Positions 1 to 5,502 of a DNA stretch of 8,082 nt are shown in pieces. Each line of letters begins with the position of its first letter. Positions within the stretch are counted from its first letter, which is position 1. This DNA comes from Candidatus Latescibacterota bacterium (GTDB taxonomy: Bacteria; Krumholzibacteriota; Krumholzibacteriia; Krumholzibacteriales; WJIX01), in assembly GCA_030621255.1 (NCBI GenBank), contig JAUXHZ010000039.1, positions 1 to 8,082 on the forward strand. Reading direction: 5' to 3'. The notes under the pieces were generated by a model. It did no database searches and was not told where the DNA came from. It saw only the letters and a program-made list of their open reading frames with translations. Position numbers and translations under genes: made by a program.

Positions 1-86
1 CCCTGGGAATACACATGATCCTTGGGCTGATTGCCATCCATATCTTCACAAGGATGCTCGGCGAATTCAAGGAACTTGAGGAATAA
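1..86 (+). CDS. C-terminal end of an unidentified, probably membrane protein (5' partial)
   Basis: Reading from base 3, the frame gives 27 residues and then a TAA at 84-86. The tail is a hydrophobic stretch (roughly LGIHMILGLIAIHIF) followed by a charged, acid-rich end (GEFKELEE). This looks like a last membrane helix with a short polar tail. The other two plus-strand frames hit stops within the same stretch (TGA at 16-18 in frame 1), so this is the only plausible coding frame. Too little is present to name the family. The next gene begins about 90 nt downstream on the same strand, so the two could share a transcript. Confidence 0.55.
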   Translation, partial: LGIHMILGLIAIHIFTRMLGEFKELEE

Positions 87-141
87 ATCCCGGAATCGAG
101 GCTCCTGAACAGAATTGATACATATTTTCACAGGAAATTGT

Positions 142-169
142 TTCCCAGTTATCAGAAATACTCTATACT
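142..169 (+). promoter_or_regulatory. Putative promoter placing transcription start at or next to the permease ATG
   Basis: A -10-like TATACT lies at 164-169. A weak -35-like TTCCCA lies at 142-147, with a 16-nt spacer. Transcription would start about 7 nt after the -10 box, which is the A of the ATG at 177, giving a leaderless or nearly leaderless mRNA. An inverted repeat, GGAAA-TTG-TTTCC (133-145), overlaps the -35 and could be an operator. The -35 is poor, so this is tentative. Confidence 0.3.
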
Positions 170-176
170 GCACGTT

Positions 177-2057
177 ATGAAGCTAAAAAAAGAACTCAAC
201 TCAATTGAAGTTTTCGCTATAGCGGCGGGCTCCATGATCAGCTCCGGACTCTTCGTCCTGCCGGCGATAGCATACAGGATAGCGGGGCCCGGTGTTATCA
301 TTTCCTATTTTATCGCCGGGTTTCTGATGTTACCGGCTCTCTTTTCCAAAATGGAGCTTGCCACCGCTATGCCGAAAGCGGGGGGCACATATTTCTTCTC
401 CGAACGAATCTTGGGAACAGCCGCTGGTATGATAGACGGAATTGCTAACTGGTTTTCCATCAGTCTTAAAAGCGCTTTTGCTCTGATTGGTATAGGGGTC
501 TTCGTTTCTCTATTCCTTCCGGATATCACGGAAATGCAGATGAAGCTCTTCGCCGCTTCCGCGTGTATTGTATTCACTGCGCTCAATTTGTTGAGCCTTA
601 AATCCTCCGGCAAAGTGCAGGTAGTAATGGTTGTATTCCTGCTTGCCATACTGGCAGGTTTCGTTTTGGTAGGATACCGCGCTATGGATTTTGAACCCTA
701 CAGGCAAATTACTCCGATAAAGTGGGACAAGATACTACTGGCGGCTGGGATGGTCTTTATTTCCTACGGAGGGTTGACAAAAATCGCCAGTATGGCCGAA
801 GAAGTCAAAAACCCCCACAAAACTCTTGTCAAAAGCGCCTTTTCAGCATTTATAGTCGTTCAGTCTTTATACCTGCTGGTGGTGTTTATTATGATCGGGG
901 TGCTTCCCCATGAGCAATTATCTGTCTCTCTTATGCCGGTAACCGATTCGGTCGCTCACTTTACAGCCAATACCCTGGCAGCCAGAATTTTCCTTTTTGT
1001 TACCGCCTCGGGCGCGATCCTGGCCTTTATAACAACCGCCAACGCCGGTATTATGGCGGCATCGCGCGTACCGCTTTCGATGGCAAGGGACGATCTTCTC
1101 CCCTCCTTTATCTCCAGATTCAGCCCGAAGCGAAAAACCCCGGTGGTTTCCATCCTGCTAACCTCTTTTTTCATGCTCGTTGCCATATTTACATTTAACC
1201 TGGAAAAACTTGCCAAGGTCGCATCCCTCTTTATGCTGATGCTGTTTGTGATGGTGAACATCGCGTTAATAGTCGTACGGTATTCAAAGATTTCCAATTA
1301 TAAACCAACCTTCAAGTCCCCCTTCTTCCCGGCAATTCAGATTGCTGGAATTGTTTGCTATATTGTCCTTATTTTCAGCATGGGGATTTTTACCTTATCA
1401 GTAGCCGCGATTTTTATAGCGTTGTCTTTTCTCTGGTATCTCTTTTACGCCCGCCGTAGGGTAAAACGTAAATCGGCGCTTATCACTATGGTAGAAAATC
1501 TCACCGCTCCCGAACTTATAGATGATGAAAAGGGGCTGGAAGCCGAGCTTCTGGATATTCTCATCGAAAGAAACGAAATCGTCCTGGACCGTTTCGACAA
1601 AATTATTCAGCAAGCTAAAGTGTTGGACTTTAACAAACCAATGACCCGGGAAGAGATATTCAGGGAAATATCAAAAGTTATAGTGAGCCGCTGGAAACTC
1701 AACCCGGAAGAAGTTGAGAGAAAATTCAGAATCCGTGAAGAAGAGGCATCTACCCTTGTCTATCCCGGAGTAGCTGTCCCTCACGCAATCCCTCATGTAA
1801 TCGTAGAGGGCGAAAAACGCTTTGACATTGTACTGGTAAGAAACCGCGCGGGGATCATCTGGAACAAAGAGGGTGAGATCGTTAAAACCGTTTTCGCGCT
1901 GGTCGGTTCGAAAGATGAAAGGAATTTCCATCTTCGCGCTTTGATGTATATAGCCCAGATCCTGCAGGACCCTAACTTTCATGACGAATGGTCCAACGCG
2001 AGGAATGAGAGGGAACTTCGTTCTGTTATCCTGCTTACAAAGCGGAAACGCCAGTAA
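177..2057 (+). CDS. APC-superfamily amino-acid permease with C-terminal PTS EIIA-type domain
   Basis: This 626-residue inner-membrane protein has two parts. Residues 1 to about 424 form a hydrophobic, probably 12-helix APC transporter core. Near the N-terminus, GSMISSGLF resembles the unwound TM1 substrate-binding motif of the family, followed by AGPG. A basic cluster at about 425-431 ends the membrane part. A charged helical linker then leads into a cytoplasmic domain (about 480-626) of the PTS EIIA type-2 (PtsN/fructose EIIA-like) fold, with the phospho-acceptor motif PGVAVPHA (His536). A second histidine follows at 540. The APC family imports or exchanges amino acids or polyamines; the substrate cannot be told. 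The EIIA domain suggests gating or signalling by phosphorylation, but no EI or HPr gene is visible here. The ATG at 177 is preferred because it begins the conserved MKLKKELN..EVFAIAAG region. An in-frame TTG at 138 would add 13 unconserved residues, and its AGGA is only 2 nt away. Confidence 0.9.
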   Translation: MKLKKELNSIEVFAIAAGSMISSGLFVLPAIAYRIAGPGVIISYFIAGFLMLPALFSKMELATAMPKAGGTYFFSERILGTAAGMIDGIANWFSISLKSAFALIGIGVFVSLFLPDITEMQMKLFAASACIVFTALNLLSLKSSGKVQVVMVVFLLAILAGFVLVGYRAMDFEPYRQITPIKWDKILLAAGMVFISYGGLTKIASMAEEVKNPHKTLVKSAFSAFIVVQSLYLLVVFIMIGVLPHEQLSVSLMPVTDSVAHFTANTLAARIFLFVTASGAILAFITTANAGIMAASRVPLSMARDDLLPSFISRFSPKRKTPVVSILLTSFFMLVAIFTFNLEKLAKVASLFMLMLFVMVNIALIVVRYSKISNYKPTFKSPFFPAIQIAGIVCYIVLIFSMGIFTLSVAAIFIALSFLWYLFYARRRVKRKSALITMVENLTAPELIDDEKGLEAELLDILIERNEIVLDRFDKIIQQAKVLDFNKPMTREEIFREISKVIVSRWKLNPEEVERKFRIREEEASTLVYPGVAVPHAIPHVIVEGEKRFDIVLVRNRAGIIWNKEGEIVKTVFALVGSKDERNFHLRALMYIAQILQDPNFHDEWSNARNERELRSVILLTKRKRQ

Positions 2058-2092
2058 CACCCTTATCCTGCCCCTCCAAAGTGGTCTTCCCG

Positions 2093-2120
2093 GGATGCTC
2101 TGCAAAGGTATCCTTCTATT
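2093..2120 (+). terminator. Weak possible terminator between convergent genes
   Basis: The 69-nt gap between the permease stop and the convergent deacetylase stop contains a six-pair stem, GGATGC (2093-2098) with GTATCC (2108-2113). It includes one G-U pair and a 9-nt loop, and is followed by TTCTATT. The stem is short and the T run is broken, so this is only the best candidate in the gap. No strong intrinsic terminator is seen on either strand. Confidence 0.18.
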
Positions 2121-2126
2121 AATTTT

Positions 2127-3185
2127 CTATTGCGGGGGAAGGGTTATCCAGAGATGACTATACCAATAATAACGCCCGCCATCTTTATGCGCGGCGGTAA
2201 AATTGTATCGGCTCCGGCCTCTTGGAAGCGGTTTTTTCGCCGCTGCTTCGAAAATATTTTTTTCCTTGTCAATCCACTTAATATCCACTTTTCCCTGGCC
2301 GCTCACATAACAAGCAATCGAACCGGGAATATAATCCCCGGATTTGAGCATTAATCTTAGTACAGGCGGCCGGTCTCCTGACGAAAGAAGAGGGCTTTCC
2401 GGCTGTTCGGATATCACAGGCAGGGGAAGACTGCGGATCTTGGTTTTAAATGACTTAATCTCGGAATATTTCCCGGAAACGGGAAATCTCGGCAAAGCGG
2501 CAAAATCACTTCCGCTCCAGATAGCGCCTGACTGCTGACCGAAGGCAACAAGATCAAGCTCTTCAATAATTTCCTTGAGCCGTGTATTATATTCGCCGTA
2601 AGGATAGGCGAAAAGATTAACCGGTGTGTCAAGCTCGGCCTCTAGTCTTTTTATTGAAGTAATTATATCCTCTTTAACCCTGCTCTCCCATTCGGCCATC
2701 GATTCACTTTCCTGCCGTCGTATCATATAAGCGTGGCTGTGACTGTGGCTGGCAAAGGTGATGCCGTACTCACTCATTTCACGCATTTGATCCCAACTCA
2801 AATATGTTTTCAGATTCATATCCACTACTTCAGTGGCAACAAAGACCGTAGCGGGAAAGTTGTATTTCACAAGAAGAGGATAGGCCTTCTCAAAAACTGA
2901 TCTATGGGCATCATCAATTGTTATACCCACGCACATGTCGGGCAAGCTTTTCCCCTGTTTAAGATACGAAATGATTTCTTCAAGAGGCCACACGATGGAA
3001 TTATTTTCTTTAAGTACCTCCAGTTGATCTCGGAACCGCTCGATAGTAACGCTTGTAGAAGAAGGTAAGCCGCTTCCAAAAAGATGGTACTGCAAAATAA
3101 CCGCGTGATCGGCCGCTCCAATTCTCATTGGAGCAATAAGCCCTATCACTAATAGAAAAAGATATCTCTTTAGAATTTTGTTCAT
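2127..3185 (-). CDS. Secreted polysaccharide deacetylase (CE4 / NodB-fold family)
   Basis: This 352-residue protein starts with a Sec-type signal peptide: a basic MNKILKR, a hydrophobic core to about residue 19, and likely cleavage near IGA-A at 24-25. No lipobox is seen, so it should be periplasmic or extracellular. The NodB-fold domain (about 28-250) has motif 1 as TIDDAH (Asp91, Asp92), motif 2 as HSHSH (His147 and His151, metal ligands) and motif 3 as AYPYG (193-197). Enzymes of this family remove N- or O-acetyl groups from polysaccharides or peptidoglycan. TIDDA replaces the commoner TFDDG, marking a subfamily nearer to PgaB-like deacetylases than to NodB. Residues 270-352 form a small beta-rich C-terminal domain with no assigned role. 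AAGGA lies 6 nt before the ATG. folE ends 57 nt upstream on the same strand, so co-transcription is likely, though a functional link is not obvious. The glycan substrate is unknown. Confidence 0.87.
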   Translation of the reverse strand: MNKILKRYLFLLVIGLIAPMRIGAADHAVILQYHLFGSGLPSSTSVTIERFRDQLEVLKENNSIVWPLEEIISYLKQGKSLPDMCVGITIDDAHRSVFEKAYPLLVKYNFPATVFVATEVVDMNLKTYLSWDQMREMSEYGITFASHSHSHAYMIRRQESESMAEWESRVKEDIITSIKRLEAELDTPVNLFAYPYGEYNTRLKEIIEELDLVAFGQQSGAIWSGSDFAALPRFPVSGKYSEIKSFKTKIRSLPLPVISEQPESPLLSSGDRPPVLRLMLKSGDYIPGSIACYVSGQGKVDIKWIDKEKNIFEAAAKKPLPRGRSRYNFTAAHKDGGRYYWYSHLWITLPPQ

Positions 3186-3242
3186 GCTGCTTCCTTTAAC
3201 TAAACTGCGAGAATCACTCCCATATCAAAAATAGCCTATTTA

Positions 3243-3800
3243 CTACTTACGATTGCCATTCGCGCCAATGAGGCCGAGGAACTCCATCCGTGTCTTGCTG
3301 TCATCTCTGAAGGCTCCGAGCATTGAACTGGAAATAATAACCGCGTCACGTTCTTGTACACCGCGCATAGCCATACATAGGTGGACAGCTTCGATTATCA
3401 CAGCCACTCCCTGAGGTTTGAGATAATCCATCAGGGTTCTTGCTATTTGATTTGTCAGCCTCTCCTGAATCTGAAGCCTTCTTGAAAAAAGTTCTACTAC
3501 TCTTGGAATTTTGGAAAGTCCGATAATCTTTCCATTTGGAATGTAAGCAACGTGACACTTTCCGAAAAACGGGAGCATATGGTGCTCGCATAAGCTGTAG
3601 AGGCTTATATCCCTGGCAACAATCATCTCGTCATATTCTTCCTCAAGAATGAACCCGGACATTACATCCTCTACGTTAACCTTATAACCGCTCGTAAGAA
3701 AGGAAAGTGACTCCATCACCCGCTCAGGCGTCTTGATCAATCCTTCTCTTTGTGGATCTTCACCAATATTCTTTAATATCTCACGGATATTTTCTTCCAT
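3243..3800 (-). CDS. folE: GTP cyclohydrolase I (type IA FolE)
   Basis: This enzyme converts GTP to 7,8-dihydroneopterin triphosphate and formate, the first step of tetrahydrofolate synthesis (and of biopterin or queuosine-type precursors). The 185-residue protein is of normal length. The zinc ligands are present: Cys71 and His74 in CEHHMLPF, and Cys142 in HLCMAMRGV. The QRE/TPERV segment near residues 17-28 and the GLSKIPR and QERLTNQIA motifs are typical of FolE1. The start is taken as the second of two adjacent ATGs because GGAGG lies 6 nt before it; the first ATG (3803-3801) is only 3 nt from the SD. The frame stays open upstream to 3866, but those residues are not part of the family. It is the first gene of a probable folE-deacetylase transcript, divergent from glnA. 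Confidence 0.95.
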   Translation of the reverse strand: MEENIREILKNIGEDPQREGLIKTPERVMESLSFLTSGYKVNVEDVMSGFILEEEYDEMIVARDISLYSLCEHHMLPFFGKCHVAYIPNGKIIGLSKIPRVVELFSRRLQIQERLTNQIARTLMDYLKPQGVAVIIEAVHLCMAMRGVQERDAVIISSSMLGAFRDDSKTRMEFLGLIGANGNRK

Positions 3801-3806
3801 CATTAT

Positions 3807-3811
3807 CCTCC
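3807..3811 (-). promoter_or_regulatory. Ribosome binding site of folE (GGAGG)
   Basis: The minus strand reads GGAGGATAATGATGG. The SD is 3 nt from the first ATG and 6 nt from the second, favouring the second (start at 3800) and excluding the long upstream extension of the frame. Confidence 0.75.
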
Positions 3812-3892
3812 ATATTCTTAAATTTATTGACGGCCGGACAGCCTCCATTCCAACCGCTTCAAACAATCGCTACTCAGAAAGTGATATTTCGT

Positions 3893-3921
3893 AGTATTGT
3901 ACAGAAAAATTAAAATATCAA
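3893..3921 (-). promoter_or_regulatory. Putative sigma70-like promoter for folE
   Basis: On the minus strand, TTGATA (3921-3916) is followed after 17 nt by AATACT (3898-3893), a five-of-six -35 and four-of-six -10. Transcription would start near 3886 and leave a leader of about 85 nt before the folE ATG. Other hexamers such as TACAAT lie close by but have no well-spaced -35. Confidence 0.35.
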
Positions 3922-3976
3922 GTTGCCTTTCAAAAAAATGTAATTGTCTCACTATTTACCCGGCATGATTTATTGC

Positions 3977-4005
3977 TTGAAAGACAGCGATTTATCCAAT
4001 ATATT
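3977..4005 (+). promoter_or_regulatory. Sigma70-type promoter for glnA
   Basis: TTGAAA (3977-3982) and TATATT (4000-4005) each match the consensus at five of six positions and are separated by exactly 17 nt. Transcription would begin around 4012, giving a leader of about 60 nt to the proposed glnA start at 4071. This is the best promoter in the window and argues for a bacterial rather than archaeal host. Confidence 0.65.
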
Positions 4006-4008
4006 GGA
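3995..4008. promoter_or_regulatory. Perfect 14-bp palindrome over the glnA -10 box (candidate operator)
   Basis: TCCAATATATTGGA is identical to its reverse complement and wholly contains the -10 hexamer. A dimeric regulator bound here would block RNA polymerase. It does not match the GlnR box or the sigma54 -24/-12 pattern, so any regulator is unidentified. Confidence 0.45.
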
Positions 4009-4034
4009 AGTCCACTTCAAGGATGTTTATCTTT

Positions 4035-4051
4035 TGAAGCCTTAGGCTTCA
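4035..4051 (+). other. Hairpin in the glnA leader
   Basis: TGAAGCC and GGCTTCA form a perfect 7-bp stem with a TTA loop. It ends 7 nt before the GGAGG of glnA and 1 nt before an in-frame TTG (4053). It would hinder initiation at that TTG but leave the SD and the downstream AUC free. No T run follows, so it is not an intrinsic terminator. An upstream CTTCAA (4015-4020) could pair with TTGAAG (4034-4039) and compete with this stem. Confidence 0.45.
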
Positions 4052-4058
4052 GTTGAAT

Positions 4059-4064
4059 GGAGGT
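4059..4064 (+). promoter_or_regulatory. Ribosome binding site of glnA (GGAGGT)
   Basis: GGAGG (4059-4063) is a perfect SD core. Seven nt later stands ATC (4071), not a standard start codon. No ATG, GTG or TTG in the glnA frame lies at a usable distance downstream. The SD thus points to initiation at AUC. If the upstream TTG at 4053 were used, this SD would lie uselessly inside the gene. Confidence 0.65.
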
Positions 4065-4070
4065 AGCGCT

Positions 4071-5480
4071 ATCTTTTCTACTATTGATGAGTTGAAGAAA
4101 ACGATCAAAAAAAGAGAAATAAAGCATGTCGATCTAAAATTTACCGATTTTCTCGGCAGATGGCACCATATAACTGTTCCCGCATCAAGAGCCGGGGAAA
4201 AACTCTTTTCCGATGGCGTTGGATTTGATGGGTCAAACTTCCCGGGGCTTAGAACAATTGAATCCGGAGATTTATCTCTACTTCCTGAACTAAGTACAGC
4301 ATTTATTGATCCTTTCCGTGTCGAGCTCACAATTTCTTTTATATGCAGAATAGTTGAACCGGACTCAAAAGCACCCTTTAGAAGAGATCCCAGGCTGATT
4401 TCTCAGAAGGCTGAAGAGTACCTTGGCACAACCGGGAAAGCCGACCAGTCAATATGGGGGCCCGAGTTCGAATTTCACATCTTCGATGAAATATATGTCG
4501 ATAACGCCAAAACAAGTTGCGGTTATGAAATTATCCCCTCTGAAGGTTTATTCGAGGACAATCTCGGGCTTAGCGAGTCGGGCGGATACCATGCTCTTCC
4601 CCCGGAGGATTCACTCGTAGATATTCGAGATAGAATCGTAACTCTTCTCGAAGAGGCCGGAATAGATGTTGCCTACCATCACCATGAGGTTGGGGGACAC
4701 GGGCAGATAGAGATAGAGGTAGTGCCCGGCCCTATTACCAGAATGGGCGATATTTCAATGATGGTAAAATATTTCTCAAGAATGACAGCTCACGAATCCG
4801 GGAAAAAGGCTACTTTTATGCCCAAACCTATCTATAAAGAACCGGGGAACGGCATGCATTTTCATCAGCATCTCTTCAAAAATAAAAAGCCCACCTTCTT
4901 CAGCAAAGAGGGTTATGCAGGCCTAAGCAAACTGGCACATCAATATATAGCGGGGCTTCTTGTTCACGCGCCTGCCCTGCTGGCCATAACAAACCCCACC
5001 ACTAACTCCTATAAACGCCTTGTGCCCGGGTATGAAGCCCCTGTTCACAGCTTCTTTTCTCTGGGTAACCGGTCGGCCGCAATCAGAATTCCAAAATACG
5101 CCACAAGCCCCGAACAAAAAAGAATAGAATTCCGCCCGCCAGACGCCACCTGCAACATTTATCTTTCTATGGCAGCTCAGCTCATGGCAGGGATAGACGG
5201 AATCCAGAGAAACCTTAATCCGAAAGACCTTGGATTCGGCCCCTTTGACATTGATGTTTTCCAGTTAAAAACTGATAAAAGAAATAAAATTAAATCACTC
5301 CCCGGATCTCTCAGCGAAGCTCTGGAAGCTCTGCAAAAAGATCACGAATTCCTCGTGAAGGGAGATGTCTTTTCAGAATCGATGATCGAAGACTGGATCC
5401 GTATTAAATATGAGCAGGACATAACTCAAATAAGAAATCGTCCTCATCCATATGAACATCAGCTTTACTTCGATTGCTAG
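4071..5480 (+). CDS. glnA: Glutamine synthetase, type I, apparently starting at AUC
   Basis: This cytoplasmic enzyme makes glutamine from glutamate, ammonia and ATP, normally as a dodecamer. The 469 residues include the N-terminal beta-grasp with FTDFLGRWHH. Metal and substrate residues are present: Glu132 and Glu134 (GPEFEFH), Glu206 and Glu214 (HHEVGGHGQIE), His263 (GNGMHFHQHL), NSYKRLVPGYEAP, NRSAAIRIP, and Glu353/Arg355 (RIEFR). At the adenylylation loop the enterobacterial NLYDL is DVFQL here, so Tyr397 is Phe (residue 397 in this numbering), and AMP modification should not occur there. Start choice: homologues begin as M-F-x-T-x-E-E/D, and here IFSTIDEL starts with ATC, 7 nt after a perfect GGAGG. 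The only standard alternative is TTG at 4053, adding six residues next to a hairpin with a poor SD. gatE follows within 23-32 nt, suggesting a shared transcript. Confidence 0.95.
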   Translation: MFSTIDELKKTIKKREIKHVDLKFTDFLGRWHHITVPASRAGEKLFSDGVGFDGSNFPGLRTIESGDLSLLPELSTAFIDPFRVELTISFICRIVEPDSKAPFRRDPRLISQKAEEYLGTTGKADQSIWGPEFEFHIFDEIYVDNAKTSCGYEIIPSEGLFEDNLGLSESGGYHALPPEDSLVDIRDRIVTLLEEAGIDVAYHHHEVGGHGQIEIEVVPGPITRMGDISMMVKYFSRMTAHESGKKATFMPKPIYKEPGNGMHFHQHLFKNKKPTFFSKEGYAGLSKLAHQYIAGLLVHAPALLAITNPTTNSYKRLVPGYEAPVHSFFSLGNRSAAIRIPKYATSPEQKRIEFRPPDATCNIYLSMAAQLMAGIDGIQRNLNPKDLGFGPFDIDVFQLKTDKRNKIKSLPGSLSEALEALQKDHEFLVKGDVFSESMIEDWIRIKYEQDITQIRNRPHPYEHQLYFDC

Positions 5481-5502
5481 AATTTTAAAGAAGGAACCGC
5501 TT

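Noticed and set aside
138..176. TTG start adding 13 residues to the permease
   Set aside because: AGGA is only 2 nt before this TTG, and the added residues are outside the conserved family N-terminus; the ATG at 177 fits better.
3228..3242. AAATAG-C-CTATTT inverted repeat after folE as a terminator
   Set aside because: The arms are A/T-rich with almost no loop, so it would not form a stable terminator; co-transcription with the deacetylase remains likely.
3801..3866. N-terminal extension of folE to an ATG at 3866
   Set aside because: It has no SD, the residues do not belong to the FolE family, and GGAGG at 3807-3811 marks the internal start.
3927..3983. CTTTCAA and TTGAAAG inverted pair upstream of glnA
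   Set aside because: Two 7-nt arms 43 nt apart in AT-rich DNA are easily expected by chance.
4053..4070. TTG start of glnA adding MNGGSA
   Set aside because: The codon directly follows a stable hairpin and has a poor SD. The strong GGAGG would then be inside the gene. It remains the fallback if AUC is not used.
4058..4096. Small reading frame MEVALSFLLLMS overlapping the glnA start
   Set aside because: Its ATG overlaps the SD of glnA, it has no SD of its own, and its sequence does not resemble a known leader peptide.
5452..5502. gatE start overlapping the end of glnA
   Set aside because: It has no SD, and the extra residues precede the conserved GatE N-terminus without similarity to the family.
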